Source: Syntrophothermus lipocalidus DSM 12680 (lineage in GTDB: Bacteria; Bacillota; Syntrophomonadia; Syntrophomonadales; Syntrophothermaceae). Taken from it: DNA of 64,000 nucleotides. Under the pieces are notes generated by a model, which did not search any database, was not told the DNA's origin, and was given only the letters and a program-made list of their open reading frames with translations. Numbering within the stretch: position 1 is the first letter of the stretch; each line of letters starts with the position of its first letter. The stretch spans positions 620,001 to 684,000 of the forward strand of contig NC_014220.1 of NCBI RefSeq assembly GCF_000092405.1, in the 5' to 3' direction. This document shows, one piece after another, positions 1 to 10,469 of the stretch. The position numbers were made by a program, and so were the translations under genes.

Positions 1-319
1 ACCTGGCTTCGACTACTTGCAAACCGCGGTCTACGCTCAGCTCGAGGCTGGGGTTTATATCAAGTCCTATACAGGCATAAAGCCTTCCCGTCATCAAGCG
101 TCCGGTTACCGAGTAGATCAAAAGGAAGAATAGGATAAAAGAGGCCGCCCAAGCCAAGGCTATAGTCGCTCGCCGGTTGACGAAGATGTCGGACCTGTTG
201 TATTCGATTTCTTCTCCTACTTGAAGAGGCCGGGTGGTCTTGATTTCTTTGAACTCGCATTCTTCTGTCATGATAACTGCCCGGCCTGGATAAGTTTCAA
301 CCACCATAGCTTTAGGCAT
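1..319 (-). CDS. rsgI: RsgI-type anti-sigma-I factor, N-terminal part (runs off the window)
   Basis: This is the first 106 residues of a membrane anti-sigma factor that would hold sigma-I inactive until an external signal arrives. The start reads MPKAMVVETYPGRAVIM, as expected for the cytoplasmic RsgI_N domain. A membrane segment lies at about residues 51-71, followed outside the membrane by the family signature GLDINPSLEL near residues 85-94. The ATG overlaps the last codons of sigI by 8 bases, and GGAAAGG lies about 10 bases upstream, so the two genes are translationally coupled. The sensor part (carbohydrate binding or other) is outside the window, so the signal cannot be named. Confidence 0.85.
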   Translation of the reverse strand, partial: MPKAMVVETYPGRAVIMTEECEFKEIKTTRPLQVGEEIEYNRSDIFVNRRATIALAWAASFILFFLLIYSVTGRLMTGRLYACIGLDINPSLELSVDRGLQVVEAR

Positions 320-1037
320 GAGCATCACTGCCTTTCCCCAGGCCCTTTACATACCGCTTCATCGTTTCCAGATCACTCAGCAGTACCAGGCAAAGGGCGA
401 TTATGTACTTGCGATGGCGCTTCACCGTTTTGGGGCTGATACCGCTCGCTTCAGACAGCCGTTGTACCGGGATGGTACCATATTTGGTGAAGTAGTCGCG
501 CATATCAGGTCTGTCGGTTATGGTTTGGGCTAGTTGCGCACACAAACGGCGCGAATCAAGGTGTTTAGGAGTCACTTGCACCAGGTCCCGTAGGCTTACA
601 CCATACTGAGCAAGCTTTTGCACAAAGTCTTTCATTTCCATGCGGATTTCGAGTTCTTCCCCGTTTACCAGAGCATCTTGGTCGGGCAGAGGGTTGCTTA
701 TATCGTCTACGTATATGATGCGCTTTCGATGCTTTTCCGTTGAACGCCGGTAATCGATGAGCCTTCTTTTTATCACGTCTGCTGCAAAGGACTGGAACGA
801 CCGTAGGCCTGGTTTGTAGGAACTGATGGCTTCGTTAAAGGCAATGAGAGCTACACTGTACTCATCCCGGTTTATTATATCTTCGTTAGAAGCCACGTTT
901 TTCAGTACCAGCGCTTTTATGAACCCCAAGTGCTGGGAAATGAGAAGCTCCCGGGCTTGGGTGTTCCCGTCCTGTGCCTCTCGTATTTGTTTTAATGTCT
1001 TTTCCTGTTCCGAGCGTGATCTCGCCGCTGTCACCAC
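312..1037 (-). CDS. sigI: RNA polymerase sigma factor SigI
   Basis: A 241-residue alternative sigma factor of the SigI family, known for heat-shock, cell-wall and, in cellulolytic clostridia, polysaccharide-responsive control. The sigma-70 region-2 part covers roughly residues 30-100 (EAISSYKPGLRSFQSFAADV and following), and a region-4-like helix-turn-helix (LSEASGISPKTVKRHRKYI) lies at about 193-212. It starts GTG (a second GTG follows at once) behind GAGGGGGTG. The following rsgI overlaps it, giving the usual sigI-rsgI pair. No promoter resembling a known SigI site was recognised upstream, so autoregulation is only inferred from the family. Confidence 0.9.
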   Translation of the reverse strand: MVTAARSRSEQEKTLKQIREAQDGNTQARELLISQHLGFIKALVLKNVASNEDIINRDEYSVALIAFNEAISSYKPGLRSFQSFAADVIKRRLIDYRRSTEKHRKRIIYVDDISNPLPDQDALVNGEELEIRMEMKDFVQKLAQYGVSLRDLVQVTPKHLDSRRLCAQLAQTITDRPDMRDYFTKYGTIPVQRLSEASGISPKTVKRHRKYIIALCLVLLSDLETMKRYVKGLGKGSDAHA

Positions 1038-1162
1038 CCCCTCTTTTAACTGTTCTTTCTCCTGTTGCTCTGTTCCTGCTTCCGATGACCATGAGTTGGT
1101 CTGGGTAGCGGTTTTTGGGGAATACTATGTATCAGGCAAGAAGCCACTTGAGGAGGGAAACG

Positions 1163-1336
1163 ATGCAATTGGAGTACCGGGTATTAGCTCGACTTTTGGC
1201 TCGGCAGGTAGCTGAGCTTGAGGAGGAGGTGGAAAAGCTGAGGCGCAAATGGGGGAGAGTTGCAGGCGCAACAGATGACCTCGAGGAAGCGAAGAGGGAG
1301 TTGCAGGCCCTGAAGAACCGCCTTGAAAGCTTATAA
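1163..1336 (+). CDS. Small coiled-coil protein
   Basis: A 57-residue protein rich in Leu, Glu, Arg and Lys. The segment LEEEVEKLRRKW and a second helix EEAKRELQALKNRLESL suggest a short antiparallel coiled coil. The ATG at 1163 is chosen because AGGAGGG lies 6 bases upstream; an in-frame ATG-less extension upstream to 1115 has no ribosome site. It sits between sigI (divergent) and the purine leader, before the promoter at 1354, so it is probably its own unit. No family was recognised. Confidence 0.6.
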   Translation: MQLEYRVLARLLARQVAELEEEVEKLRRKWGRVAGATDDLEEAKRELQALKNRLESL

Positions 1337-1353
1337 GGCCTGCTGTCGAATCG

Positions 1354-1383
1354 TTGACAGAGGTTCCGTGCTTTTGCTAATAT
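1354..1383 (+). promoter_or_regulatory. Sigma-A promoter of the purine operon
   Basis: TTGACA at 1354-1359 and TAATAT at 1378-1383 are separated by 18 bases. Transcription would start near 1390, just before the ykkC-type leader RNA, which places that RNA in the 5' leader of purE. Confidence 0.7.
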
Positions 1384-1402
1384 CAGGGTGTAAACAAATA
1401 TG

Positions 1403-1550
1403 GCGAAAGTGTGCCTAGGGTTCCGCGTGCTTTGGGCACGGACTGGTCCAAGTGGCACAGACGCACGCTGCGTTACACCGGAGGGATAGAAGCCCAGGCG
1501 GGTAGGTTTCGCTAAAGAAAAGGCGATGCGAACTCTACCTGCGTGGGCTA
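1403..1550 (+). ncRNA. ykkC-family riboswitch, probably PRPP-sensing (subtype 2b)
   Basis: The leader carries the hallmark ykkC strings CTAGGGTTCCG (1415-1425), ACTGGTCCAAGTGGCACAG (1442-1460) and CACCGGAGGGATAGAAGCCC (1476-1495). It also has the long extra helix that separates subtype 2 RNAs from guanidine-I: AGCCCA (1491-1496) pairs with TGGGCT (1544-1549) and GGTAG (1501-1505) with CTACC (1535-1539). Subtype 2 members sense ppGpp or PRPP, and PRPP members lie upstream of purine synthesis genes, as here. The assignment to PRPP is therefore by context. The expression platform (1551-1624) has a hairpin, CCTCGG/CTGAGG at 1563-1581, but no U-run, so control may be translational rather than by termination. 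Confidence 0.8.
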
Positions 1551-1624
1551 AATGTTTTATACCCTCGGTTTCAAGCTGAGGCAAATAAGGTGAATTATCG
1601 ATACTTGACACAAGGGGTGAAAAC

Positions 1625-2140
1625 GTGGCTAAGGTCGGTATCGTTATGGGCAGTGATTCCGATCTCGAAGTGATGAAACCGGCGGCTGAGATCCTGGACG
1701 AGTTTGGGGTTGCTTACGAGGTCACCGTGTGTTCGGCTCACCGTCTTCCCCGGGAGACCGCTAAGTATGCGGAAACGGCGATTGACCGGGGGCTTGAAGT
1801 AATTATCGCCGGGGCAGGGGGTGCAGCTCACCTGCCGGGGGTGATTGCTTCTTTTACCACGCTTCCGGTTATCGGAGTACCGATTAAAACCAGCACGCTT
1901 TCGGGGGTAGATTCTCTGTATTCCATCGTTCAGATGCCGAGGGGGATACCTGTGGCTACAGTGGGTATAAATGCCAGCGCCAACGCAGCTTTGCTGGCAG
2001 TATCAATTTTGGCGCTAAAGGATCCGGGTCTGAGGGAACGGCTTGAGGAGTTCAGGCAGAGACAAGCCGAAGAAGTAAAGGCCAAAGACGCCCGGTTAAA
2101 GGAACTGGGCATCGAAAGATACCTGCAAACGAGGGGGTAG
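1625..2140 (+). CDS. purE: N5-carboxyaminoimidazole ribonucleotide mutase / AIR carboxylase PurE
   Basis: A 171-residue PurE catalysing the carboxylation step to CAIR in purine synthesis. The start [14 protein letters not shown] and the [11 protein letters not shown] motif are the phosphate- and substrate-binding loops of the family, and [12 protein letters not shown] follows. GTG at 1625 is used, with AGGGGTG just upstream. No purK (ATP-dependent N5-CAIR synthetase) lies in this operon or elsewhere in the window, so either PurE uses CO2 directly with AIR or purK lies elsewhere. It is the first gene of the operon and directly follows the riboswitch. Confidence 0.95.
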   Translation: MAKVGIVMGSDSDLEVMKPAAEILDEFGVAYEVTVCSAHRLPRETAKYAETAIDRGLEVIIAGAGGAAHLPGVIASFTTLPVIGVPIKTSTLSGVDSLYSIVQMPRGIPVATVGINASANAALLAVSILALKDPGLRERLEEFRQRQAEEVKAKDARLKELGIERYLQTRG

Positions 2141-2144
2141 GACG

Positions 2145-3440
2145 GTGATCGAGCGGTACACCCTGCCTGAGATGGGCAGAGTATGGTCAGAGGAGAACAA
2201 GCTAGCCAACTGGCTTAAGATTGAAGTCTTAGCTTGCGAGGCGTGGGCTAAGCTAGGGCGGATTCCAGAGGAAGCTGTTGAAAATATCAAAGCAAAAGCC
2301 GCTTTCGATATACGTAGGGTAAGGGAGATCGAGAACGAGGTTAGGCACGATGTCATCGCCTTTTTGACCAGTGTGGCAGAGTACGTGGGAGAAGAGTCGA
2401 AGTACATACACCTGGGGCTTACTTCCTCGGATATTCTGGATACCGGGTTGGCTTTACAGATGCGGCAGGCAACGGACCTGATTCTTGAGAAAGTTGAGGG
2501 ATTGACAAACGCCATTGGAAGGCAGGCCAAGAAGCACAAGTATACCTTGATGATGGGAAGGACGCACGGGGTTCATGCCGAGCCGATTACCTTCGGACTG
2601 AAAATGGCCTTGTGGTATACCGAGATGGAGCGCAATCGCCGGCGCGTAGAGCAGGCGCGAGAGGTGGTCAGTTATGGAAAAATCTCAGGGGCGGTTGGCA
2701 CCTTTGCCAACGTCGACCCGGCGGTAGAGGATTATGTGTGTTCCAGCTTGGGGCTTAAACCTTGCCCGGTTTCGACCCAGGTTATCCAGAGGGACAGGCA
2801 CGCAGAATTCATGGCCGCCCTGGCGGTAGTCGCCAGTTCGCTGGAAAAGATGGCGACCGAGGTCAGAAACCTCCAACGCACCGATATCTTGGAGGTGGAG
2901 GAACCTTTTTATTCCGGACAAAAAGGGTCTTCAGCCATGCCTCACAAGCGAAACCCCATGATGAGCGAGCGGGTGGCCGGGTTGGCTCGGGTCATTAGAG
3001 CAAATGCCCTCGCAGCTTTGGAGAACGTGGCTCTCTGGCACGAAAGGGACTTAACCCATTCCTCAGTGGAAAGGGTGATTATCCCCGACAGTTGCATTCT
3101 TCTGCATTACATCCTGGACAAGTTTACGAATGTGGTCGATGGATTGGTGGTCTATGAAGATAACATGCGGGTCAACCTGGAGAAAACGCTGGGACTGGTC
3201 TTTTCCCAGCGGGTAATGCTGGCTTTGATAGAAAAGGGGGTGCTCCGGGAAACGGCTTATCGCTGGGTTCAGCGGAACGCCATGCGAGCTTGGGCTGAAA
3301 AGGTCCCGTTGAAGCGACTGCTAGAAGAGGATGAAGAGATAAAGGCGAGACTTGAAGACAGCGAGTTGGAACAGCTGTTTGACTACTCATACCATACCAG
3401 GCATGTCGATGAGATATTCAGGCGATGCGGACTAGATTAG
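2145..3440 (+). CDS. purB: Adenylosuccinate lyase PurB
   Basis: A 431-residue member of the fumarase/aspartase superfamily. It splits fumarate from SAICAR and from adenylosuccinate, so it acts twice in purine synthesis. The signature GSSAMPHKRNPM (about residues 262-273) is the flexible catalytic loop, and TSSDILDTG and GRTHGVHAEP form the other active-site regions. It starts with GTG behind GAGGGGGTAGGA, 4 bases after purE. Length and motifs are normal. Confidence 0.97.
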   Translation: MIERYTLPEMGRVWSEENKLANWLKIEVLACEAWAKLGRIPEEAVENIKAKAAFDIRRVREIENEVRHDVIAFLTSVAEYVGEESKYIHLGLTSSDILDTGLALQMRQATDLILEKVEGLTNAIGRQAKKHKYTLMMGRTHGVHAEPITFGLKMALWYTEMERNRRRVEQAREVVSYGKISGAVGTFANVDPAVEDYVCSSLGLKPCPVSTQVIQRDRHAEFMAALAVVASSLEKMATEVRNLQRTDILEVEEPFYSGQKGSSAMPHKRNPMMSERVAGLARVIRANALAALENVALWHERDLTHSSVERVIIPDSCILLHYILDKFTNVVDGLVVYEDNMRVNLEKTLGLVFSQRVMLALIEKGVLRETAYRWVQRNAMRAWAEKVPLKRLLEEDEEIKARLEDSELEQLFDYSYHTRHVDEIFRRCGLD

Positions 3441-3461
3441 ACTAGAACAGGAGTGATGAGG

Positions 3462-4181
3462 ATGGAAAAACGAGAGTTGATTTACGAAGGCAAGGCCAAG
3501 AGGGTGTACTCCACCGACGATGAAAACCTCGTGGTGATAGAGTATAAGGATGATGCAACTGCTTTTGATGGCAAGAAAAAAGGCACTATAGAAAGCAAAG
3601 GCATCGTCAACAACCGGGTGACTTCGGTGTTGTTTAAGATTTTGGAAGATAACGGTATTCCTACTCACCTGGTCAAGCTGCTGGACGGGCGTAACATGCT
3701 GGCCAAGAAACTGAGCATAATCCCGGTGGAGGTAGTGGTACGCAACCGGATAGCCGGGAGCTTGGCTACTAGATTAGGGCTAGAAGAAGGAGCTCCTCTT
3801 CCCAATCCCATTCTCGAATTCTACTACAAATCGGACGAGCTGCACGACCCTATGGTGAACGAATACCACATTCTGACTATGGGGTGGGCCACGCCGGAGC
3901 AGTTGGCAGAGATGAAGGAAATGGCCCTCAAGATAAACTCGGTTTTGGTACCTTTTCTACGGGAGAGGAACTTGGAACTGGTTGACTTCAAACTCGAGTT
4001 CGGGGTTCACCAGGGCAAGGTAATACTGGGGGATGAGATTTCTCCTGATACCTGCCGCTTGTGGGATGTTCAAACCGGAGAGAAGCTGGATAAAGACCGT
4101 TTTCGCCGGGACCTGGGTAAAGAGCGCGAGGCGTATATAGAGGTGCTGCAGCGGATGGAAGGGGGTAGCCTTAATGTATAA
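3462..4181 (+). CDS. purC: SAICAR synthetase PurC
   Basis: A 239-residue enzyme joining aspartate to CAIR with ATP. It begins [20 protein letters not shown] and contains the usual [22 protein letters not shown] and [12 protein letters not shown] segments. The ATG at 3462 is preferred over GTG/ATG codons 6-9 bases upstream because AGGAGTG is then correctly spaced. Its end overlaps purS by 8 bases. A second, divergent PurC-like gene lies at 30790, but this operon copy is the canonical one. Confidence 0.96.
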   Translation: MEKRELIYEGKAKRVYSTDDENLVVIEYKDDATAFDGKKKGTIESKGIVNNRVTSVLFKILEDNGIPTHLVKLLDGRNMLAKKLSIIPVEVVVRNRIAGSLATRLGLEEGAPLPNPILEFYYKSDELHDPMVNEYHILTMGWATPEQLAEMKEMALKINSVLVPFLRERNLELVDFKLEFGVHQGKVILGDEISPDTCRLWDVQTGEKLDKDRFRRDLGKEREAYIEVLQRMEGGSLNV

Positions 4182-4425
4182 GGGGAAAGTGCACGTAACT
4201 CTGAAAAAAGGGGTTTTGGATCCACAGGGAGATGCAGTTAAAAGGTCTTTTCACGTCCTAGGCTACAAGGGAGTTGATGATGTTCGGGTAGGCAAGTATA
4301 TAGAGGTAAAATTAGACGAAAAGAGTAAGGAAGCGGCTTACCGCCTACTGGTGGAAATGTGCGACCGGCTTTTGGCCAACCCGGTCATCGAAGAGTACCA
4401 GGTAGAAGTGGTGGAGGTCGAGTGA
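4174..4425 (+). CDS. purS: FGAM synthase subunit PurS
   Basis: An 83-residue small subunit that bridges PurQ and PurL in the three-part phosphoribosylformylglycinamidine synthase. The sequence ([20 protein letters not shown] at the N-terminus) is typical. It overlaps purC by 8 bases and is separated from purQ by a single base, matching the conserved purSQL arrangement of Gram-positive bacteria. Confidence 0.95.
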   Translation: MYKGKVHVTLKKGVLDPQGDAVKRSFHVLGYKGVDDVRVGKYIEVKLDEKSKEAAYRLLVEMCDRLLANPVIEEYQVEVVEVE

Positions 4426-4426
4426 T

Positions 4427-5128
4427 ATGAGGTTCGGCGTGGTTGTTTTTCCAGGCTCCAACTGCGACGCAGACTGTTACCATGTGGTAAAAGAGGTACT
4501 GGGAGAAGAGGTAGACTACATCTGGCATCGTGAGACCAGCGTGGCTGGCTTCGATGCTTTAATTCTTCCCGGAGGGTTTTCCTATGGTGACTATCTCCGA
4601 ACCGGTGCTATTGCCAGCCTTTCCCCGATAATGCCGGCTTTAATCGAATTTGCCCAAAAAGGTGGATTGGTGATAGGCATATGCAACGGCTTTCAGATAC
4701 TTCTGGAGGCAGGTCTTCTGCCTGGGGCTATGCTGAAAAATGACAGTCTCCAGTTCCGGTGCTTGCCGGTTAACCTGAGAGTTAAGGCAATCGATACTCC
4801 TTTCACCTGCCTTTTGCAGGAAGATCAAGTGCTGACGGTACCTATTGCCCACGGGGAAGGCAACTATTTCTGTGACGATGAGGTCCTGGAGGAATTACAG
4901 AGAAACCGCCAGATTGTGTTCACCTATTGCGATCGTGAAGGTAACGAAACCCGAAAAGCCAACCCCAACGGTTCAAAGGCCAACATAGCTGGAATAGTGA
5001 ACCGGGAACGTAATGTCCTGGGCATGATGCCGCACCCGGAAAGGTGTGCTGAAACGATTCTCGGCGGGCGCGACGGCTATTACATACTCGCTTCCATGGT
5101 AAATTGGTTCAAGGGGGCTTGCAGGTGA
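4427..5128 (+). CDS. purQ: FGAM synthase glutaminase subunit PurQ
   Basis: A 233-residue class-I glutamine amidotransferase that supplies ammonia to PurL. The catalytic Cys sits in GICNGFQIL (near residue 87) and the His/Glu pair in [10 protein letters not shown] near residues 204-213. The N-terminus [20 protein letters not shown] is typical of the family. Its TGA overlaps the purL ATG by one base. Confidence 0.97.
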   Translation: MRFGVVVFPGSNCDADCYHVVKEVLGEEVDYIWHRETSVAGFDALILPGGFSYGDYLRTGAIASLSPIMPALIEFAQKGGLVIGICNGFQILLEAGLLPGAMLKNDSLQFRCLPVNLRVKAIDTPFTCLLQEDQVLTVPIAHGEGNYFCDDEVLEELQRNRQIVFTYCDREGNETRKANPNGSKANIAGIVNRERNVLGMMPHPERCAETILGGRDGYYILASMVNWFKGACR

Positions 5129-7332
5129 TGAAGGACAAGCCGGTGTGGCGAGAAATGGGACTGACTGATGAAGAATACGCTCAGATTAGGAACATTTTAG
5201 GCCGGGAGCCAAACTATCTCGAACTCGGTATGTTTGCCGTCATGTGGTCGGAACACTGCGGCTACAAGAACTCCCGGCCGGTCTTGAAGCTATTCCCTAC
5301 TTCAGGTCCTCGGGTTATCCAGGGGCCTGGTGAAAACGCAGGGGTGGTGGACATCGGAGATAATCAAGCGCTGGTTTTCAAGATTGAGAGTCACAACCAC
5401 CCTTCAGCTGTAGAGCCGTACCAGGGGGCAGCCACGGGAGTAGGCGGGATTGTACGCGACATTTTTACCATGGGGGCTCGCCCTATCGCTATTCTCGACT
5501 CGCTGCGGTTCGGCCCAATCGAGGACGAGCGAGTTAGATATCTTTTTTCGGGTGTGGTCTCCGGTATCGGAGGTTACGGGAATTGTTTAGGTATACCAAC
5601 CGTAGCCGGGGAGGTTTATTTCGAAGAGAGCTACCAGGGCAACCCCCTGGTAAACGCCATGTGTGTGGGCTTGGCCAACATCGACGACATCGCTTTGGCC
5701 GTAGCCGGGGAGATAGGGAGCCCGTTGATGGTGGTCGGGGCTAAGACCGGCAGGGACGGCATTCACGGGGCAACCTTCGCTTCCGAGGAACTTTCGGAGG
5801 AATCTGCTGACAAGAGACCCTCGGTCCAGGTAGGAGACCCGTTTATGGAGAAACTTTTGATCGAGGCCTGCTTGGAAATCATCCGGGAAGACCTGGTTTT
5901 TGGAATGCAGGATTTGGGAGCGGCAGGACTGACCAGTGCGGTAGCCGAGATGGCGGGCAAAGGGGACCGGGGAGTAGAGATCGACGTTTTGCTGGTTCCG
6001 AGACGGGAAGAGGGCATGACCCCTTATGAGGTGATGCTTTCGGAATCTCAGGAACGGATGCTGATCTGTCCTAAACCAGGAAAGGAAGACCGGATTCGCG
6101 AGATATTTGACAAGTGGGGGTTGGATGCGGCGGTTATTGGAAGAGTGACAGGTGACGGGATCTTTAGGGTAAAGGAGGGAGACCAGGTAGCAGGGGAGGT
6201 GCCGGTAGCCGGACTGACCAAGATGTGCCCGGTCTATTACCGCCAGGCGGAAGAGCCCGACTACTACCGAGAAAAGAAGGCTTTTGATCCGATGAGCCTG
6301 CCTGAGCCTGAGGACTACAACCTTGCGTTAAAGCAACTACTCGCGTCTCCGAATATTGCCAACAAGGAGTGGGTATATACCCAGTACGACTACCAAGTTA
6401 TGATCAACACGGCAATAGTACCTGGAAAAGCAGATGCCGCGGTAATGAGGGTCAAAGGTCATAAGAAAGGAGTGGCTCTCACCGCGGATGGCAACGGGCG
6501 CATGGTATTTTTAGACCCTTTCCGGGGCGGGATGCTGGCTGTGTGCGAAGCGGCCCAGAACCTGGCTTGTACAGGGGCCAAACCTTTGGCTTTGACCAAT
6601 TGTTTGAACTTTGGTAACCCGGAAAAACCGCATGTTTTCTGGCAGTTTGAGCAGGCAGTAAAAGGCATGGCAGCTGCGGCCAAGGAGTTAGAGATACCGG
6701 TAGTGAGCGGAAACGTGAGTTTTTATAACGAGACTAACGGGGAAGCCATCTACCCTACTCCCGTAGTAGGGATGGTCGGCCTCATCGATGACATTGAAAA
6801 ACGCACGGACATGGCTTTCAAAAACGATGACGACCTAATCCTGTTGATCGGAGGAATTAGAACTGAACTGGGTGGCAGCGAGTATTTGAAAGTTATGCAC
6901 CGGTTAGTAGCAGGTGAGGTGCCTGAAGTAAATCTCGTCCGGGAAAAAGCCCTCATCGATTTCCTATTGGCTGTGATTAGGAGCGGGTGGGTGAATTCCT
7001 GCCACGATATTTCGGATGGAGGGCTAGCCGTAGCCTTGGCTGAAGGGGCCATCACCGGGGGGCTGGGGTTTACGGTACAACTCGACCCAGAATGGCGGCC
7101 GGACGCTGTCCTTTTCAGCGAGGCCCCGGGGCGGGCGGTGATAACCATCTCTTGGTTGCATTTCGATGATGTGCTGGCCGCAGCCAAGAGTCACGGGGTC
7201 GAAGCCAGGGTCATGGGCAAGGTGGGAGGAGATAGACTGCTCTTCCGGAAAGGGCAGCGAGAAGTAATAAACCTGGGTGTAGAGGAGGCAGCAGCGCTTT
7301 GGGAGGGAGCTATAAGATGTTTCATGAGTTAG
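5128..7332 (+). CDS. purL: FGAM synthase subunit PurL
   Basis: A 734-residue small-form PurL, the ATP-dependent synthase part of FGAM synthase, needing PurS and Pur[17 protein letters not shown] and [20 protein letters not shown] are the expected N-terminal ATP/FGAR motifs, and two AIRS-type domains follow. The ATG at 5128 overlaps the purQ stop (TGATG) and has AAGGGGG upstream. The 3' end overlaps purF by 16 bases, indicating coupled translation. Confidence 0.97.
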   Translation: MKDKPVWREMGLTDEEYAQIRNILGREPNYLELGMFAVMWSEHCGYKNSRPVLKLFPTSGPRVIQGPGENAGVVDIGDNQALVFKIESHNHPSAVEPYQGAATGVGGIVRDIFTMGARPIAILDSLRFGPIEDERVRYLFSGVVSGIGGYGNCLGIPTVAGEVYFEESYQGNPLVNAMCVGLANIDDIALAVAGEIGSPLMVVGAKTGRDGIHGATFASEELSEESADKRPSVQVGDPFMEKLLIEACLEIIREDLVFGMQDLGAAGLTSAVAEMAGKGDRGVEIDVLLVPRREEGMTPYEVMLSESQERMLICPKPGKEDRIREIFDKWGLDAAVIGRVTGDGIFRVKEGDQVAGEVPVAGLTKMCPVYYRQAEEPDYYREKKAFDPMSLPEPEDYNLALKQLLASPNIANKEWVYTQYDYQVMINTAIVPGKADAAVMRVKGHKKGVALTADGNGRMVFLDPFRGGMLAVCEAAQNLACTGAKPLALTNCLNFGNPEKPHVFWQFEQAVKGMAAAAKELEIPVVSGNVSFYNETNGEAIYPTPVVGMVGLIDDIEKRTDMAFKNDDDLILLIGGIRTELGGSEYLKVMHRLVAGEVPEVNLVREKALIDFLLAVIRSGWVNSCHDISDGGLAVALAEGAITGGLGFTVQLDPEWRPDAVLFSEAPGRAVITISWLHFDDVLAAAKSHGVEARVMGKVGGDRLLFRKGQREVINLGVEEAAALWEGAIRCFMS

Positions 7333-8711
7333 ACGACTGGATGAAAGAGGCTTGCGGGGTTTTCGGTATATACCTCAAGGATGGGGACAACACATCTACC
7401 GAAGCGGCCCGCATAACTTTCTACGGACTATACGCGCTTCAGCACCGGGGGCAGGAAAGCGCTGGCATTGCGGTTTCTAACGGCCAGGAGATTATTTTGC
7501 ACAAAGCCATGGGGCTGGTCTCCGAAGTATTCTCCCCCGACGTGATAGCCAAGCTGGCGGGACACATCGCTATCGGCCATGTCCGCTATTCCACTACCGG
7601 GGAAAGCCACCTGTCAAACGCGCAACCGCTGGTTTTCCGCTACTTGAAAGGCATGGTGGCCCTGGGGCATAACGGCAATCTTGTGAACACCACCGAGTTG
7701 AGGACCCGACTGGCGACTCTGGGTTCGGTATTTCAGACCACAACCGACACGGAGGTAATAGCCAATCTAATAGCCCGTTATTCTCAGAATCCGCTGAAAG
7801 ATGCTCTGGTTAAAGCCATGATCGACATAAAGGGAGCGTACTCGGTGGTTTTGGCTACCGAGGATCGGTTGGTAGGATTCAGGGATCCGATGGGCATCAG
7901 GCCACTCTGCTTGGGAGAACTGGAGGGTAACTATGTTCTTGCTTCCGAGTCTTGTGCTCTTGATACCGTAGGGGCCAAGTTCATCCGTGACATAGAACCT
8001 GGCGAGATAGTAATAATCGACAGCAATGGGTTGTCTTCACACAAGGCCCTGTATTCAACGAGAAGGGCTCACTGCATTTTCGAATACATTTATTTTGCCC
8101 GGCCTGACAGTACTATCGACGGGACAAACGTGAACCGGGCGCGGCGAGCCATGGGACGCCAGTTGGCCAGGGAAAACCGGGTTGAAGCTGATATCGTGAT
8201 TTCCGTGCCTGATTCGGGGACATCTGCTGCCTTGGGCTACTCCAAGGAGTCGGGGATACCGTTCGAGGAAGGCCTGATGAAAAACCGGTATATTGGCAGG
8301 ACTTTTATCCAGCCTACTCAGAAAATGCGGGATACGGGAGTGAGGCTAAAACTGAATCCTGTAGTAGAGACGGTGCGGGGCAAGCGGGTTATCCTGGTAG
8401 ATGATTCGATTGTCAGGGGTACGACCAGCAAGAAGATAGTGAGTATGTTAAAAGGAGCAGGGGCCAAGGAGGTACACGTGGCGGTTGCTTCCCCGCCTAC
8501 CATTTGTCCATGCTATTACGGTATCGATACCTCTCGCCGGGAAGAGTTGATAGCCGCGAAAATGAATGTAGAAGCCATTCGAGAGTTTATCGGAGCTGAT
8601 AGCCTTCATTATATCAGTGTCGAAGGGATGTTTGAGGCTATAGAGAACAGCAGGGAGTCAATGTGTGCAGCCTGTTTCAATGGCGAATACCCGATACCGG
8701 TCGACGATTAA
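7317..8711 (+). CDS. purF: Amidophosphoribosyltransferase PurF
   Basis: A 464-residue enzyme that commits PRPP to purine synthesis by making phosphoribosylamine. A 12-residue propeptide precedes the N-terminal nucleophile Cys13 in ACGVFGIY, so it should be autoprocessed as in Bacillus. The PRPP loop is [14 protein letters not shown]. Cysteines in [19 protein letters not shown] and MCAACFNG match the four [4Fe-4S] ligands of the Gram-positive type, which makes the enzyme oxygen-labile. ATG 7317 has GGGAGGG about 8 bases upstream. Confidence 0.97.
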   Translation: MFHELDDWMKEACGVFGIYLKDGDNTSTEAARITFYGLYALQHRGQESAGIAVSNGQEIILHKAMGLVSEVFSPDVIAKLAGHIAIGHVRYSTTGESHLSNAQPLVFRYLKGMVALGHNGNLVNTTELRTRLATLGSVFQTTTDTEVIANLIARYSQNPLKDALVKAMIDIKGAYSVVLATEDRLVGFRDPMGIRPLCLGELEGNYVLASESCALDTVGAKFIRDIEPGEIVIIDSNGLSSHKALYSTRRAHCIFEYIYFARPDSTIDGTNVNRARRAMGRQLARENRVEADIVISVPDSGTSAALGYSKESGIPFEEGLMKNRYIGRTFIQPTQKMRDTGVRLKLNPVVETVRGKRVILVDDSIVRGTTSKKIVSMLKGAGAKEVHVAVASPPTICPCYYGIDTSRREELIAAKMNVEAIREFIGADSLHYISVEGMFEAIENSRESMCAACFNGEYPIPVDD

Positions 8712-8727
8712 GATGAGGGGTGAGCTT

Positions 8728-9762
8728 ATGTCGGACGGTTTTACTTATAAAAAGGCCGGGGTGGATTTAGAAGCAGCTGACCGGTCGGTAGAACTTATCC
8801 GGCCCTGGGTTAAAATGACCAACAGGCCGGAAGTATTAGCGGATATCGGGGCGTTTGCCGGGTTTTTTGCTCTTGATCTAGCCCGGTTCCCCGAACCGGT
8901 TCTGGTTTCCGGTACGGACGGGGTAGGAACCAAACTGCGTATTGCCCAGATGATGGGGATTCACGATACCGTCGGCATCGACTTGGTGGCGATGTGTGTT
9001 AACGACATCCTGGTCCACGGGGCTGAACCCCTGTTTTTCTTGGATTATGTAGCAGTAGGCAAACTGGTTCCAGAAGTTGTCGAAGCCTTGGTCAAAGGGG
9101 TGGCCCAGGGTTGTGTTGAGGCCGGGTGTGCCCTGGTCGGCGGGGAAACGGCAGAAATGCCGGGAATGTACGGGGAGGATGAGTACGACCTGGCCGGGTT
9201 CGCGGTAGGGGTAGTTAATCGTCCCCGGTTGATAGACGGGAGTCGGGTTGGTGGTTCGCAGGTTGTTATCGGGTTGCCTTCATCCGGCCTGCACTCAAAT
9301 GGTTATTCTTTAGCGAGGAAAGTGCTTATCGAAAAGGCCAAATTCGGTTTGGACCAAGAAGTTGAGATTTTAGGGAAAACGCTGGGGGAGGAACTTCTGA
9401 CCCCCACGCGCATTTACGTTCGCAGTATCCTCAGGCTCATGTCAGAAGTGGATGTAAAAGGCATGGCCCATATTACCGGGGGCGGGATTCCGGGGAATCT
9501 CAAACGTATTCTCCCCGAGGGATGGGGGGCACTTATCGACAAGAGCAAACTGCCGGTTTTGCCGGTTTTTCGGTTGATACAAGAAACCGGTAACGTGGAT
9601 GAAGAAGAGATGTATCGCGCATTCAACATGGGGATAGGTTTTGTACTGATAGTAGATGAAGCTGAAATTGATCAAACTGTTAGCTTGTTGCAGTCAGAGG
9701 GAGAAAAACCTATAGTAATAGGTAAGATTATTCCCGGAATCGAAGGGGTAGTAATAAAATGA
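8728..9762 (+). CDS. purM: AIR synthetase PurM
   Basis: A 344-residue phosphoribosylformylglycinamidine cyclo-ligase that closes the imidazole ring with [35 protein letters not shown] and [11 protein letters not shown] are the family's ATP and substrate motifs. The ATG at 8728 is chosen for AGGGGTGA just upstream; the frame is open further 5' but only inside purF. It overlaps purN by 4 bases. Confidence 0.96.
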   Translation: MSDGFTYKKAGVDLEAADRSVELIRPWVKMTNRPEVLADIGAFAGFFALDLARFPEPVLVSGTDGVGTKLRIAQMMGIHDTVGIDLVAMCVNDILVHGAEPLFFLDYVAVGKLVPEVVEALVKGVAQGCVEAGCALVGGETAEMPGMYGEDEYDLAGFAVGVVNRPRLIDGSRVGGSQVVIGLPSSGLHSNGYSLARKVLIEKAKFGLDQEVEILGKTLGEELLTPTRIYVRSILRLMSEVDVKGMAHITGGGIPGNLKRILPEGWGALIDKSKLPVLPVFRLIQETGNVDEEEMYRAFNMGIGFVLIVDEAEIDQTVSLLQSEGEKPIVIGKIIPGIEGVVIK

Positions 9763-10442
9763 CGATTTCTCACAATTTGATGACAACCCGTAATTCTCAG
9801 GAACCCAAATTACGTCTGGCGGTTTTGGCTTCAGGTCGGGGAAGCAATTTTGAAGCCATTTGCCAAGCTGTTGACGAAGGCAGGTTGCACGGCCAGGTCG
9901 TGTTGCTGATAAGCGATAACGAGAATGCTCAGGCCTTGGAACGGGCTCGCAAACGGGGCATTAAAGCTTTGTACATAAATCCTCAAAGTTTCGCTTCGCG
10001 TATTGAATACGAAAAAGCCTTGGTTCGAGCGTGTCAGGAGGTTGAGGCTGACATAGTGGCTCTTGCCGGGTACATGCGGTTGTTGGGCAAGACTTTTTTA
10101 AACGAGTATCACCTGAAGACGGTAAACATCCATCCCGCTCTATTACCTGCTTTTCCCGGACTTCACGCCCAAAAACAGGCCTTAGACTACGGCGTCCGCT
10201 TCAGCGGGTGTACTGTGCACTTCGTTGACGAGGGAGTCGATACCGGCCCTATTATTCTCCAAGCCGTGGTTCCGGTGTACTTCGACGACACGGTAGAGAC
10301 TTTGGAGGCCCGCATTTTGAAGGAAGAACACCGTATATATCCTAAGGCTTTACAACTCATCGCAGAAGGAAGGGTGGTCGTAGAAGGCAGGCGGGTTCGG
10401 ATCATCGGGGACGAGCACGGGGATCAGGATACGCAGCCGTGA
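9759..10442 (+). CDS. purN: GAR transformylase PurN
   Basis: A 227-residue formyltetrahydrofolate-dependent glycinamide ribonucleotide formyltransferase. [19 protein letters not shown] is the phosphate-binding start, [20 protein letters not shown] contains the catalytic His, and [17 protein letters not shown] includes the catalytic Asp. It has an extra N-terminal stretch of about 15 residues compared with the shortest homologues. The ATG overlaps the purM stop (ATGA). Confidence 0.95.
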   Translation: MTISHNLMTTRNSQEPKLRLAVLASGRGSNFEAICQAVDEGRLHGQVVLLISDNENAQALERARKRGIKALYINPQSFASRIEYEKALVRACQEVEADIVALAGYMRLLGKTFLNEYHLKTVNIHPALLPAFPGLHAQKQALDYGVRFSGCTVHFVDEGVDTGPIILQAVVPVYFDDTVETLEARILKEEHRIYPKALQLIAEGRVVVEGRRVRIIGDEHGDQDTQP

Positions 10443-10469
10443 GGTTATGAGTACAAGGAGGCAGAGAGA

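Noticed and set aside
826-1215. Open frame of 129 codons on the plus strand opposite sigI
   Set aside because: It lies antisense to the well-supported sigI gene, has no ribosome site and resembles no family.
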